Source: Paremcibacter congregatus
GTDB lineage: Bacteria > Pseudomonadota > Alphaproteobacteria > Sphingomonadales > Emcibacteraceae
Assembly (NCBI RefSeq): GCF_006385135.1
Contig: NZ_CP041025.1
Coordinates: forward strand, 3,131,501 to 3,195,500
Reading direction: 5' to 3'
Length of the DNA: 64,000 bases
The notes beneath the pieces were generated by a model. The model was not told the origin of the DNA. It saw only the letters and a program-made list of their open reading frames with translations, and did no database searches. Position 1 is the stretch's first letter. Each line of letters opens with the position of its first letter. The translations under genes were made by a program, and so were the position numbers. Positions 26,229 to 36,038 of this stretch are shown piece after piece.

Positions 26229-26996
26229 ATGCAAGATATATTCAGCTTACAGGGCAAGATCGCCCTCATCACCGGGGCCTCCAGCGGATTGGGCGGTCAT
26301 TTTGCCAAAACCCTGGCCCGCGCCGGCGCGTCTGTCGTCGTCGCCGCCCGCCGCCGCGACAAACTTGATCAACTGGTCGGTGAAATTGCCGGTGAAGGTG
26401 GAACCGTGATGGCCGTCACCATGGATGTCACCGACGGTGACAGCGTGCGCGCTGCCTATGATGCCGCCGAGGCGCAAATGGGCATCATTGATGTCATTGT
26501 CTGCAACGCCGGCGTCGCCGACACCAGATCCTTCCTTGATATGGACGAGGACAGCTGGGATTTCACCATGGACACCAATCTAAAGGGCGTCTGGCGGGTG
26601 GCGCAGGAAGGCTGCCGCCGTTTGGTCAGAGCAGACAAACCCGGTGTCGTGATTAATATTTCGTCCCTGCTTGGCCTCGCCTTCCAGACCCTGCAGACCG
26701 CCTACGCCACCTCGAAAGCCGGGGTCATTCACATGACCCGCTGCATGGCGTCGGAACTGATGCGCTATAACATCCGGGTCAACAGCATCGCACCCGGCTA
26801 TTTCAAGACGGAAATGAACGCCACATTTTTCGATACGGAAAAGGGCAAGGCCTATATCAAGACCATTCCGGCCCGGCGGCTCGGGGACCTCGCGGAACTG
26901 GACGGCCCGCTGCTGCTGCTCGCCAGCGATGCGTCGTCTTTTGTTAATGGCACCACCCTGATCGTCGACGGCGGTCATCTGGTCAAATCACATTAG
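26229..26996 (+). CDS. SDR family oxidoreductase
   Basis: 255 residues from the ATG at 26229, 10 bases after the acyl-CoA dehydrogenase stop and preceded by AAAGGATATCCG. Classical short-chain dehydrogenase: ITGASSGLGGHFAKTLARAG (TGxxxGxG cofactor loop), VCNAGVAD (NAG motif), NISSLLGLAFQ with the catalytic Ser, YATSKAGV (YxxxK) and RVNSIAPGYFKTEM. AARRRDKL after the second strand suggests NADP(H) preference. In this operon it may oxidise a 3-hydroxyacyl-CoA made after the acyl-CoA dehydrogenase step. Exact substrate not known. Confidence 0.92.
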   Translation: MQDIFSLQGKIALITGASSGLGGHFAKTLARAGASVVVAARRRDKLDQLVGEIAGEGGTVMAVTMDVTDGDSVRAAYDAAEAQMGIIDVIVCNAGVADTRSFLDMDEDSWDFTMDTNLKGVWRVAQEGCRRLVRADKPGVVINISSLLGLAFQTLQTAYATSKAGVIHMTRCMASELMRYNIRVNSIAPGYFKTEMNATFFDTEKGKAYIKTIPARRLGDLAELDGPLLLLASDASSFVNGTTLIVDGGHLVKSH

Positions 26997-27007
26997 GGGA
27001 ACAGACC

Positions 27008-28024
27008 ATGGATGAGGCAAAGCTCACCGCCTATCTCGAACAGTATATCGACGGGTTTCACGGCCCCCTGACCCTCAAGAAATTTCCCGGCGGGCAGTCG
27101 AACCCGACCTATCTGATCACCGCCGCCTCCGGCAAATACGTCCTGCGCAGTAAGCCACCGGGGAAATTGCTCAAATCCGCCCATGCGGTCGACCGGGAAT
27201 ATCAGGTCACCAAGGCCCTCGGCGGCACCGATGTGCCGGTGGCAACACCCTTGCATCTGTGTCAGGATGAAGATGTGATCGGCAACTGGTTTTACGTCAT
27301 GAAATATATGGACGGGCGGATTTTCTGGGACCCGGCCCTGCCCGACTTTACACCGGCTGAGCGCGGCGCACTTTATCTTGAGATGAACCGGGTGCTGGCG
27401 GCGATCCACAGCGTTGATCTCAAGTCCCACGGCCTGCAGGATTACGGCAAGCCGGGCAATTATTTCGCCCGCCAGATCGGCCGCTGGACCAGCCAATATA
27501 AGGCGTCCGAAACCGAAACCATCGACGAGATGGAACAGCTCATGGCATGGGTCGCGGATCATATCCCGCCGGACGATGGTCAGGTCAGCCTGATCCACGG
27601 CGACTATCGCATAGACAATCTGATTTTCCACCCTACCCGACCGGAAATCATAGCCGTGGTTGACTGGGAGCTGTCGACCCTAGGCCACCCCCTCGCCGAT
27701 CTCGCCTATCAATGTATGCAGTGGCGCATGCCGAGCGCCTCCCTGATGCGCGGGCTTGACGGGATCGACCGCGCGGCGCTGGGCATTCCGACGGAGGAGG
27801 AATATGTCCGCGCCTACGCCGAGCGCCGGGGCCTGACCGGGATCACCCATTGGCCGTTTTATCTCGCCTTCAGTTTCTTCCGCCTCGCCGCCATTGTCCA
27901 GGGGGTGATGAAGCGTAGCCTCGACGGCAATGCGTCCAATGCCCGCGCTCAGGAGGTCGGTCGCCTCGCCCGCCCACTGGCCGTCAAGGCCCTCGCCATT
28001 CTCAAAGAATATAACGTCCTCTAG
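27008..28024 (+). CDS. APH-fold kinase, ACAD10/11 kinase-domain-like (LvaA-like)
   Basis: 338 residues. Phosphotransferase-family (APH) fold: nucleotide region FPGGQSNPTYLITAASGKYV with KYVLRSKPPGKLLKSAHAVD, catalytic loop SLIHGDYRIDNLIF (HGDxxxxN) and VVDWELSTLGHPLADLAYQC for metal binding. The PPGKLLKSAHAVDREY and WELSTLGHPLADL blocks are characteristic of the kinase domain of ACAD10/11 and of bacterial LvaA, which phosphorylate the 4-hydroxyl of 4-hydroxyacyl-CoA. It begins 11 bases after the first SDR and ends 15 bases before the second. An antibiotic-resistance role is unlikely given this context. Confidence 0.9.
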   Translation: MDEAKLTAYLEQYIDGFHGPLTLKKFPGGQSNPTYLITAASGKYVLRSKPPGKLLKSAHAVDREYQVTKALGGTDVPVATPLHLCQDEDVIGNWFYVMKYMDGRIFWDPALPDFTPAERGALYLEMNRVLAAIHSVDLKSHGLQDYGKPGNYFARQIGRWTSQYKASETETIDEMEQLMAWVADHIPPDDGQVSLIHGDYRIDNLIFHPTRPEIIAVVDWELSTLGHPLADLAYQCMQWRMPSASLMRGLDGIDRAALGIPTEEEYVRAYAERRGLTGITHWPFYLAFSFFRLAAIVQGVMKRSLDGNASNARAQEVGRLARPLAVKALAILKEYNVL

Positions 28025-28039
28025 ACAGAAGGATCTCCC

Positions 28040-28807
28040 ATGCCCCTCGACTTCACCGATAAAATCGTTCAGATCACCGGCGCAGGCTCCGGCTTTGGCC
28101 GCACCGCAGCGGAAAAATTCAGTAAAGCCGGGGCGAAGCTGGTGCTCTCCGACATCAATGAAGCCGGACTTGCCGAAACCGTCTCTCTGCTCGACCTGTC
28201 GACCGATCGCCTTCTGGCGCTCCACTGCGACATCAGTGATCCGGACCAGGTGGCCCATATGGTGACACGCGCGGTTGAAACCTTCGGCGCTCTCGACATC
28301 GCCATCAACAACGCCGGCATGGCTAATGAGATGGCCCGTATTGGCGAGGCGAGCCTCAGTGAATTCGATCAGGTGATGGCGGTCAATGTGCGCGGTGTCT
28401 TCCTTTGTATGCAACAGGAGCTGCAGCAGATGAGCCAACAAGGCCACGGCGTGATCCTCAATGTCGCCTCGGTCGCGGGCCTGATCGGTGCGCCCTATAT
28501 GGGCATATATGCCGCGAGCAAACATGCGGTGATTGGCCTGACCAAGACAGCAGCGCTGGAATATGCCCGTAAGAACATCCGCATCAACGCCATTTGCCCG
28601 GCCTTTTGCTATACCCCGATGGTCGGTCAGATCATTGACGGCAAGGGCGGCGACAAGCGTGAGGCCGACATGGCCAACAATATCCCCATGGGTCGCCTCG
28701 GCACGGCGGAAGAGATCGTTCATGGCATGATGTGGCTGTGCAGTACGGAGAACAGCTTCACCACCGGCCAGGCCCTTGCCTTCGACGGCGGCCTGACTAC
28801 GGCGTAA
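28040..28807 (+). CDS. SDR family oxidoreductase
   Basis: 255 residues, last gene of the operon. Cofactor loop ITGAGSGFGRTAAEKFSKAG, an acidic residue after the second strand (LVLSDINEAG) indicating NAD(H), INNAGMANEMARIGEA, NVASVAGLIGAPYMGIYAAS with the catalytic Ser and the YxxxK site, and C-terminal TGQALAFDGGLTTA. It differs clearly from the other SDR in the operon, so the two probably act at different steps rather than as duplicates. AGAAGGATCTCCC is the ribosome site. No terminator was found; a TATAAT at 28844-28849 likely serves the next gene. Confidence 0.92.
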   Translation: MPLDFTDKIVQITGAGSGFGRTAAEKFSKAGAKLVLSDINEAGLAETVSLLDLSTDRLLALHCDISDPDQVAHMVTRAVETFGALDIAINNAGMANEMARIGEASLSEFDQVMAVNVRGVFLCMQQELQQMSQQGHGVILNVASVAGLIGAPYMGIYAASKHAVIGLTKTAALEYARKNIRINAICPAFCYTPMVGQIIDGKGGDKREADMANNIPMGRLGTAEEIVHGMMWLCSTENSFTTGQALAFDGGLTTA

Positions 28808-28941
28808 TTATACCCGCCTGACCTTAATTGACTTAAGTACCCGTATAATGTAATTTATAGTTGCCGCTAGATATACCGAAGCCGTAAAAAGTGCATTTCA
28901 TGCATCAAGATATAAACCGGGAGGACTTCGGAGGGACTTAA

Positions 28942-29997
28942 TTGGTGGGACAAAGAAATATTTCACTAGAACATATAAATAGACATGCTCAGCAGGTCTA
29001 TACCTATTTTCTATCGCACGGGTCATATTTACCTTTAGGCACCGAGAAACAACATCTGCATGATAAAAACATCACCGCCAACCTTTCTGAGTTTCGTGTG
29101 GAACTTGACCGAAAAATCGGCCATGGTTATTGGCAACTTAACCGCCTTGACCCTGATATAACCTCCTATTCAGGGCGCTGCAGTTATAATCAGAACATTG
29201 ATTTATCCAGTTACATTAATCAGGAACATTTTATTCTGCGGTATATCGTCTCGGGGGCCATCAAAATCAATGTCAAAGGCGTCCAGTCCTATTCTGCCCC
29301 ACAGGGCAAAATCTCATTACATCATGTCCAGGCAGGCGAAACCATCAATCTTTTTTACCCCAAAGACATGACTTGCTTGTTCGTTGCCCTGTATCTTTCC
29401 AAAAGTTATATGGAAAAACTGTGTCTGCTGTTACCTTACGAGAACCAGAAGAAACTGCGCATGCTGCTAGATCAGCGGTTTGGTCTGGAAGGTCATGAAA
29501 TTGAACTGTCTGCATTTGATCGCAGCCAGATATTCCAGATCCAGAATTTATCCGCGTCAGGCGAACTGAAAAGGTTCGCCATAAAGTCTAAGGTCAGAGA
29601 ATTATTAAGTCACTGGCTTATGAATTTCACCCAGTGTCCTGAACCGGATCCAACGCTTCTTGCCACTGTTCACAATACTGAAAAATTCCAGAAAGTCTTT
29701 GACCTCTTAAAAACCCATTATATTTCTCCCCCACCCACAAAAGAAATCTCTCGTCTGATCGGGCTTAATCAGACAACATTGCGGCGAGGTTTCCGCGCGA
29801 CCTATGGCAAGTCAATTTCATCACACTGTTTGGAAAAAAGAATGAACCGCGCCTGTGAACTTCTGTTGTCAAAAAGGATGAATATTTCGCAGATCTCAGA
29901 TGATCTGGGCTATGCCCATTCAACCAACTTTACGAGTGCCTTCAAGAAATATTTTGGTGTTCTGCCCAAAGATTTTCGAGCAAAAGACACCGTCTGA
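28942..29997 (+). CDS. AraC-family transcriptional regulator
   Basis: 351 residues from a TTG at 28942, with GAGGG six bases upstream; GTG one codon later is also possible. The N-terminal 230 residues form an unassigned sensory region, and the C-terminal 100 hold the two helix-turn-helix motifs: TKEISRLIGLNQTTLRRGFR and ISQISDDLGYAHSTNFTSAF, then FKKYFGVLPKDFRAK. The C-terminal part resembles PchR-type regulators that often control TonB receptors. It converges on the large TonB receptor at 30051 across a shared terminator, so control of that receptor is plausible but not shown. Its DNA is richer in A+T than the preceding operon. Confidence 0.88.
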   Translation: MVGQRNISLEHINRHAQQVYTYFLSHGSYLPLGTEKQHLHDKNITANLSEFRVELDRKIGHGYWQLNRLDPDITSYSGRCSYNQNIDLSSYINQEHFILRYIVSGAIKINVKGVQSYSAPQGKISLHHVQAGETINLFYPKDMTCLFVALYLSKSYMEKLCLLLPYENQKKLRMLLDQRFGLEGHEIELSAFDRSQIFQIQNLSASGELKRFAIKSKVRELLSHWLMNFTQCPEPDPTLLATVHNTEKFQKVFDLLKTHYISPPPTKEISRLIGLNQTTLRRGFRATYGKSISSHCLEKRMNRACELLLSKRMNISQISDDLGYAHSTNFTSAFKKYFGVLPKDFRAKDTV

Positions 29998-30004
29998 AAT
30001 TACC

Positions 30005-30030
30005 AAAAAAGGCGGCCCTCAGGCCGCCTT
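30005..30030. terminator. Terminator between AraC gene and TonB receptor
   Basis: AAGGCGGCC and GGCCGCCTT form a perfect 9-bp stem with loop CTCA. On the minus strand six Ts follow, so it ends the receptor transcript; it may also slow plus-strand transcription. Confidence 0.85.
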
Positions 30031-30050
30031 CCAGATATAGTTTTTATGGA

Positions 30051-32942
30051 TTATTTTTTGAACGTCAGACGTAGATAGCCAAACTGCCCCGGCAGATCAT
30101 GGAGAGACCCGTCAAAGCCATTCAACGCACAGGACGTACATAAGGACGGATCCTTATCAAAGATATTATTGACCCCCAGACTGACACTATAGTTTCTTTC
30201 TTCTGGTGCCCATGTCACCTGAAGATCATTATAGAGAACAGCAGCCATCTGGTTGTCATCGGCATTCACTTCCGTTACACCGGCCGTATAACGACCAGTC
30301 CAGGACGCTGTCCAGTCTCCCTTGTACCATGTCAGCGTTCCTGTGGATTTCCATTTCGGGAAAGCCTGCTCCGGATCACCCCGTTCGGTGCCTTCCAGAC
30401 GAGAAGAAATCAATCCACTGGCCCCTTCTGTCAAACGCTCATACTTAAACAGTAAGGTGTTGGTCCAGACAAAGCCAAACATACCGATGTCCGTTTCCGG
30501 GCTCATATAGTTTGCCGAGAAATCAAAACCAGAAGTTCTGATGCCCCCGATGTTCTGCAAGGTGGTATCAAAACCGTTGATCACCCCTCCTGACGTTCGT
30601 GTGATCCCTTGACAAGCAACACTATCTCCGGCGGTGAAGCAATTATTCAGCTTCAACTGCGCATCTACCGCAGAAATCGCATCATCCAGTTTAATATCAT
30701 AGTAATTAACTTCCAGCGTCAGACTGCTTTCGCCCAGATCAGGGCTCCAGACCCCGCCGACACTCCAGCTTTCCGATTCTTCCGGTTGCAAGTTAATATT
30801 GCCGCCCGTAATCACAGAGATCTGCGGATTAAACTGGGCATAACTGCCATCTGCCGGTACACCGGCCGCGACACAATTCGCTATGGTTGTCGCAGAGGCC
30901 CCATTATTGTTAAAGTCCGAACAAGGGTCGGCCAAAGTCTGGTCAAACCGGGAAAACGTTCCGAACAATTCACCAATATTTGGCGCCCGGAACCCCTGTG
31001 ACCAAGATGCCCGCAACAGGATATCAGGTGTCGGCCTCCATTTACCGCCGACCTTGAAGGTGCTGTTACTACCAAATGTACTGTAATCCGAATAGCGCAC
31101 CGCCGCGTTCAAATCCAACAGGTCAGCAAAGGCCGCGTCACGGATAAGCGGCAGGTTTATTTCGGCATAAAATTCCTTCGTGTCATAGCTGCCGTCCGCC
31201 GGACCAGAAGGCACCCCGGCACTTTCACCAGCCGTGACAATCGAATCCGGTACAAAGAAACCTGATTGTTCACGATATTCAGCCCCGATGGCAAAGCCGA
31301 CCGGCCCTGCGGGTAATTCAACAATTTCACCGGCCAGGTTCGCGGTCACATCAAACAGGGTTTGTTCGCTGAGATCTTTTTGAACAAAGCTCACCCATTC
31401 CAGCATTTCAGGTGTAATAGACCCACTGCCCGATCCTTGTCCGCCAAAGAAATTAAACGGAACACACCCCGGTGTCGCGGCACAAACATCCGGATCACCA
31501 AGTGCGATTTTCAAATGACGGGAATTAAACGCGCCATTCTTGACCTGATCCGCCCGGTTCTTGGAATATGCGGACGTAATATCCCAGTAGAAATTACGGT
31601 CCCCTGCTTCAAAAGCGCCTTCGAATCCCCCTGAGACATACCAGGTATTCACAGTTTGATTAAAGATACGTGGCCCGGCTTCCAGAGGACGACGCCCCAT
31701 GAAATATCCATTCGTTTCCGCATCAATGGTAAAGCCAAAGGGATTGAATGGATTATTTTCATGAATTGAAATTGTATCCAGAAGATTCCCGTTACCGGCT
31801 TCAGGGCCAATAAAAAGAGGCTCAGGAGCCGCTTGGTTGGTAGATTGACGATTATTGAACAATGCCTTGAAATTCATTGTTATATTGTCGGCAATCTCAT
31901 AGCTCACCTGAGAATAAACCCCGACCCGTTCAGATGGCGTCAGCACCAGATTGAACGGCGCAAAATTAAATCGGTCCGCCGTTGCAAATTCATGAAAGTC
32001 CCCCGTACCAGGGGCGGCAGGATTATAGAAAGGGATATTGGCGCCACCATCATTGATCACCCCGTCATTAAGGGTCAGGTCAAGTTGGTTCAAGGTATTC
32101 GGGTCAGTCAGGAAAAAACGGCCCTGAGGCGTCCCAGAGCTACAGCCCCCTGCCTCACAACTGGTCGCGCCAGCTGAGGGAAACCGCGAGAGCGGAATAT
32201 CCGCTGCACTCACCCGGTTTTGCTTATTATAACTCAGGCTGACAAAAATATTCATCTTGTCACTCTGCTGTCCCCAGGAAACTTCATATTCCTGTGTTTC
32301 ACCATCACCGCGATCATAAGCACCAACATACGCAGAAGCTTCAAAACCGTCCTGATTTTTTTTGGTAATGATATTGACCACTCCGGCAATGGCATCTGAG
32401 CCATAAACCGCCGACGCCCCATCCTGCAGAACCTCGACCCGTTCAATAATACTGGTCGGAATGGTGTTCAGATCGGTCGCCCCGGACACCCCGGACGCGG
32501 ATGAGCCATGCACCCAACGAACGCCATCCACCAAAACAAGAACACGCTTTGATCCAAGATTACGCAGATCAACCTGGGCGGCCCCGGCACCGATACCCCC
32601 GCCATCTGGTGGGAAACCGAAATTACCGGAACTGTTGAATTTCGTATTTAGCGCACTACCTGATCCAGGCAGCCGTTGTAAAAAATCACCCAAGGATGTC
32701 AAACCCGATTTATCAATATCCTCTGCCGTGACATTCAATATCGGCGCCCCCTTGTCCAGGGGGTTCGTCCTGATTCTTGACCCAGTAACCAGAATTTCTT
32801 CAAAAACAGGTTCTTCTGCATTCTCTGCTTCCTGAGCAACCGCAGAACAGAGGGGGGTTAGCAGGGTCATTCCAAGAATAACTGTTGATACACTCCCCAA
32901 ATATCGCTTTTTTACATCAGTCCTAAAGTTAACATTTTTCAT
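30051..32942 (-). CDS. Large TonB-dependent outer-membrane receptor
   Basis: 963 residues. Signal peptide (to about AVAQ, residue 37), TonB-box region [16 protein letters not shown], plug with [39 protein letters not shown] and [19 protein letters not shown], then a long barrel ending [10 protein letters not shown]. The GSRI start, DLNTIP segment and length above 900 are typical of the receptor class used in sphingomonads, xanthomonads and related groups for oligosaccharides and peptides rather than iron. Extracellular loops contain paired cysteines ([16 protein letters not shown]). It lies next to a GntR regulator and a hydroxyproline locus, suggesting peptide-derived substrates as a hypothesis. 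Confidence 0.94.
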   Translation of the reverse strand: MKNVNFRTDVKKRYLGSVSTVILGMTLLTPLCSAVAQEAENAEEPVFEEILVTGSRIRTNPLDKGAPILNVTAEDIDKSGLTSLGDFLQRLPGSGSALNTKFNSSGNFGFPPDGGGIGAGAAQVDLRNLGSKRVLVLVDGVRWVHGSSASGVSGATDLNTIPTSIIERVEVLQDGASAVYGSDAIAGVVNIITKKNQDGFEASAYVGAYDRGDGETQEYEVSWGQQSDKMNIFVSLSYNKQNRVSAADIPLSRFPSAGATSCEAGGCSSGTPQGRFFLTDPNTLNQLDLTLNDGVINDGGANIPFYNPAAPGTGDFHEFATADRFNFAPFNLVLTPSERVGVYSQVSYEIADNITMNFKALFNNRQSTNQAAPEPLFIGPEAGNGNLLDTISIHENNPFNPFGFTIDAETNGYFMGRRPLEAGPRIFNQTVNTWYVSGGFEGAFEAGDRNFYWDITSAYSKNRADQVKNGAFNSRHLKIALGDPDVCAATPGCVPFNFFGGQGSGSGSITPEMLEWVSFVQKDLSEQTLFDVTANLAGEIVELPAGPVGFAIGAEYREQSGFFVPDSIVTAGESAGVPSGPADGSYDTKEFYAEINLPLIRDAAFADLLDLNAAVRYSDYSTFGSNSTFKVGGKWRPTPDILLRASWSQGFRAPNIGELFGTFSRFDQTLADPCSDFNNNGASATTIANCVAAGVPADGSYAQFNPQISVITGGNINLQPEESESWSVGGVWSPDLGESSLTLEVNYYDIKLDDAISAVDAQLKLNNCFTAGDSVACQGITRTSGGVINGFDTTLQNIGGIRTSGFDFSANYMSPETDIGMFGFVWTNTLLFKYERLTEGASGLISSRLEGTERGDPEQAFPKWKSTGTLTWYKGDWTASWTGRYTAGVTEVNADDNQMAAVLYNDLQVTWAPEERNYSVSLGVNNIFDKDPSLCTSCALNGFDGSLHDLPGQFGYLRLTFKK

Positions 32943-33160
32943 GTTCGTTTCCTCTTGTTAGATCAAAAGCTTGCCTATTGTTTCAAGCGTAACAATAGGC
33001 CTTAAGGATACCTAATTTAGGGAACACAAATAATGGAGAACGGTAAAAAAATGATGGTTAACGCGATATTCACGCTGTTTCCAGGAACGCGAAAAAATTT
33101 CATCCTGAAAATGACAAGCTGCACGGAATAATCTGGTGATATTTCTTAGTTACATATCTC

Positions 33161-33817
33161 TTATACCAGAGCGCTTTTAACCTGTTTGTATGCGGCGCTG
33201 ATGTGCTTTTTCAGGAGTTTGGCCGCACCGGTAATATCGCCCCGCCGACCAAGCTCGATCAGTTCGGCATGCTCCTCATGGGCCCGCTCCGGCGCCCCTT
33301 CCCGCAACAATTGCTGACGGATATAACGGTCCGTGTTGCTGTGCAGGGTCTGAAGAATTTTCAGGGTATGAGGCTGATTGGCGGCGCGGTAAAAATGATT
33401 ATGGAACTCCCAATTGAGCTTCGCCCATTGTTCAATATTCTGGCCGCTGATCACCATATGATCAAATTTATGCAAAGACTCTTCCGCCTGGTCAAAATCT
33501 TCCGACGTCATGTTCGGCAACGCATCTTTCAACAAATTGCATTCAATCAGAATGCGCAGATTAAAGAATTCTGTTGCTTCGGCAAGAGAAAGTCCGCGTA
33601 CAACCCCGCCTTTATGGGCCGCGATATCCACCAGACCTTCCGCCTCCAGCCGCAACAAAGCCTCGCGGATCGGAATCCGGCTGGCGCCAAGTTCCGTCGC
33701 CAATTGGTCCTGGCGCAATTGAAACCCCGCCGCATATTCACCGGAAATGATGCGTTTTTTAAGTTCTAGAAAAACACTGTCCGCGACAGTATGACGAAGA
33801 AATGGCACAGATGACAC
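33161..33817 (-). CDS. GntR-family regulator, FadR/FCD subfamily
   Basis: 218 residues from a GTG at 33817 with AGG upstream. The winged helix-turn-helix (residues 10-75) shows LRQDQLATELGASRIPIREA and LLRLEAEGLVDIAAHKGGVV; the all-helical FCD effector domain follows, with ESLHKFDHMV, LNWEFHNHFYRAAN and the metal-type His residues in HEEHAELIELGRRGD and KKHI. FCD regulators usually bind organic acids. It is divergent from the trans-3-hydroxyproline dehydratase gene, which is the likely target; the TonB receptor lies 218 bases downstream on the same strand. Confidence 0.92.
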   Translation of the reverse strand: MSSVPFLRHTVADSVFLELKKRIISGEYAAGFQLRQDQLATELGASRIPIREALLRLEAEGLVDIAAHKGGVVRGLSLAEATEFFNLRILIECNLLKDALPNMTSEDFDQAEESLHKFDHMVISGQNIEQWAKLNWEFHNHFYRAANQPHTLKILQTLHSNTDRYIRQQLLREGAPERAHEEHAELIELGRRGDITGAAKLLKKHISAAYKQVKSALV

Positions 33818-33976
33818 TGGGTAACCTATCTTGATGTCTATAATATTTTCACCACTTTAGCCCATTCATTCCACCAAATATAGCGTGTTCTTTCCCCGCC
33901 ACCGACAATTAGTGCTTTTTGCGCACCAAATTGCCAATATGATGTCTATGGGGATTGCCCCGCGCGGATTTTATCC

Positions 33977-33989
33977 GTATATTTTATAC
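33977..33989. promoter_or_regulatory. Candidate GntR operator GTATA-TTT-TATAC
   Basis: Inverted repeat 50 bases upstream of the dehydratase ATG in the divergent region. FadR-subfamily regulators prefer GTATAC-like palindromes, so this is a fair candidate, overlapping a possible -10 element. Confidence 0.35.
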
Positions 33990-34039
33990 AAATTAACCTC
34001 TGGTCGCCCTAGTTTATCCACAGCCGGAAAGCCCGCCCC

Positions 34040-35080
34040 ATGTCCCAGCCGTCCTCGTTACACATCATTGATATGCATACCGCCGGCGAACCCGTGCGGC
34101 TGCTGCTGCCAGGCCAGATCACGTTGCATGGCGCGACCCTGCTCGAAAAACGTCAGGATATGAAGACACGCCATGATGCAATCCGACGGGCACTGATGAT
34201 GGAACCCCGGGGACATCGCGATATGTATGGCGCCGTTTTGACAGAACCCGCAGACCCGCAATCCGATGTCGCCGTCCTGTTCATGCATCATTCGGGCTAT
34301 AGCACCATGTGCGGTCATGCCACCATCGCGCTGGGCCGGTATCTCTATGATGAGCATCAGAAAAGACACCCGGGCCAGCCCCGCCACACATTCCGCATTG
34401 AATGTCCCTGTGGACCGGTTGATGTGCGGGTAACAGAAGATGCGAACGGTAACGTGGTCAGCGCATTTGACAGTGTTGATTGTTTTGTCGATGGTCTGGA
34501 TGAGAGCATCGAACTCGACGGTTTAGGCCATATCACCTATGACATCGCCTATGGCGGGGCCTATTACGCCATTCTTCCCGCGGCCCGTCTCGGGCTCGAT
34601 TTCCTCACCACCCCCGTCCGGCAGCTGGCCGATGCCGCCAACCGCATTACAGACCATCTGCGCGCCACCCGCCCGATTATTCACCCCCATGAAGAAGACC
34701 TGTCTTTCCTCTATGGCACCATTCTCACTGACGACACTCCCCCGGTGAGAGACGCCATCAGTTATAACCTGTGTCTGTTCGGCGACGGACAGATAGACCG
34801 TAGTCCCACCGGCAGTGGCGTCAGCGCCCGCATGGCGCTCTATCACCGGAAAGGTCTGGTGACAGAAGCCTCCCGACCGCGCTTCGCCGGCGTAAGCGGC
34901 ATTCCTTTCGATGCCCGCCTGTGCCGCTCCACAAAGGACAGCGTCGCCGTCCGCATTTCCGGGTGCGGTTATTACACCGGCCGCGGCGAGATGATCATCG
35001 CCCCGGAAGATTCCTTGACTTATGGCTTTACTCTGCGAAATACTTTTCATGACGTCATGACGTCGCAAAAGGAAATATAA
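34040..35080 (+). CDS. Trans-3-hydroxy-L-proline dehydratase (proline racemase family)
   Basis: 346 residues. Proline racemase fold: IIDMHTAGEPVRLLLPG at the N-terminus, MHHSGYSTMCGHATIALGRY with the first catalytic Cys, and IDRSPTGSGVSARMALYHRK at the second catalytic position. The second position is Thr (PTGSG) where racemases and 4-epimerases have Cys. The Cys/Thr pair is characteristic of trans-3-hydroxy-L-proline dehydratases such as human L3HYPDH, which form delta-1-pyrroline-2-carboxylate. The next gene encodes the enzyme family that reduces this product to L-proline, which supports the assignment. GGAAAGCCCGCCCC precedes the ATG. Confidence 0.88.
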   Translation: MSQPSSLHIIDMHTAGEPVRLLLPGQITLHGATLLEKRQDMKTRHDAIRRALMMEPRGHRDMYGAVLTEPADPQSDVAVLFMHHSGYSTMCGHATIALGRYLYDEHQKRHPGQPRHTFRIECPCGPVDVRVTEDANGNVVSAFDSVDCFVDGLDESIELDGLGHITYDIAYGGAYYAILPAARLGLDFLTTPVRQLADAANRITDHLRATRPIIHPHEEDLSFLYGTILTDDTPPVRDAISYNLCLFGDGQIDRSPTGSGVSARMALYHRKGLVTEASRPRFAGVSGIPFDARLCRSTKDSVAVRISGCGYYTGRGEMIIAPEDSLTYGFTLRNTFHDVMTSQKEI

Positions 35081-35083
35081 CTC

Positions 35084-36034
35084 ATGCTCCTGCCCTTTAT
35101 CACTGCCGATCAAATCCGGGACATTTTACGCTTTGACACCTTGATTCCGGCACTGGAAAAAGCCTTTACCCTCGCCTGCACGGTTCCGGAACGGGCCCAT
35201 TACCAAATGGGGGACGCCTGGGACCGGGACGCCCAAATGCTGATCATGCCCGCCTGGCGCCAGGATCATTATGCCGGGGTGAAACTGATCACGCTCTATC
35301 CTGACAACCCCAAGCAGGGACGGCCCAATATTACCGGGATATATTGCCTGTTTGATGGCGCCACCGGACAACCCCTGGCCCAGATGGATGCCGGTGAGAT
35401 CACCCGTTGGCGTACCGCTGCGACCTCTGTGCTGGCGGCAAAATATCTTGCCCCGGCAGACCCGACATCTCATCTCATCATCGGCACCGGCGCCCTCGCC
35501 CGCCCCTTTATTGAAGCCTATAGCCAAGCATATCCCCGTAATGAACTATGGCTATGGGGCCGCTCGGCGGATAAAACACAGGCCCTTGTCACAGACTTGC
35601 AGAAACATATTCCTCAATTACACGCCACAAAAGACCTGGCCACCGCCGCCCGGTCGGCCCGGCTGATCACCACCCTGACCAACAGCAAAACCCCGGTTTT
35701 ACAGGGCGACTGGATCAGCCCCGGCACCTATCTGGATCTGGTCGGCAGTTACCGCCCCGACATGCGGGAAGTTGGCGACGACATCATCCGGCGCGCGGAA
35801 ATCTTCGTCGACATCAGAGACGGCGCGCCCGTGGAATCCGGCGACCTGACACAGCCACTGGACAGTGGCCTGATCAAAATGAGCGATATCAAAGCCGACC
35901 TGTCTGACCTGGTCACTGGCCGTCATAAAGGCCGGTCCGACTTACAGGACATCACCCTGTTCAAGTCCGCCGGCGCAGCCAGTGAAGACCTGGCCGCCGC
36001 CATTCTGATATATGAAAGCTTTACAGACTTATGA
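35084..36034 (+). CDS. Delta-1-pyrroline-2-carboxylate reductase (ornithine cyclodeaminase/mu-crystallin family)
   Basis: 316 residues, starting three bases after the dehydratase stop with AAGGAAATATAACTC as ribosome site. Family blocks are MPAWRQDHYAGVKLITLYPD, LFDGATGQPLAQMDAGEITR with TRWRTAATSVLAAKYLA, the NAD(P) site LIIGTGALARPFIEAYSQ and the C-terminal TLFKSAGAASEDLAAAILIY. True ornithine cyclodeaminases and pyrroline-2-carboxylate reductases share this fold; the pairing with a hydroxyproline dehydratase makes NAD(P)H-dependent reduction to L-proline the likely reaction. It ends four bases from the convergent gene at 36039. Confidence 0.88.
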   Translation: MLLPFITADQIRDILRFDTLIPALEKAFTLACTVPERAHYQMGDAWDRDAQMLIMPAWRQDHYAGVKLITLYPDNPKQGRPNITGIYCLFDGATGQPLAQMDAGEITRWRTAATSVLAAKYLAPADPTSHLIIGTGALARPFIEAYSQAYPRNELWLWGRSADKTQALVTDLQKHIPQLHATKDLATAARSARLITTLTNSKTPVLQGDWISPGTYLDLVGSYRPDMREVGDDIIRRAEIFVDIRDGAPVESGDLTQPLDSGLIKMSDIKADLSDLVTGRHKGRSDLQDITLFKSAGAASEDLAAAILIYESFTDL

Positions 36035-36038
36035 AGCC

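Noticed and set aside
27008-28024. Aminoglycoside resistance kinase
   Set aside because: The fold is shared but the motifs and operon match ACAD10/11-LvaA kinases acting on acyl-CoA.
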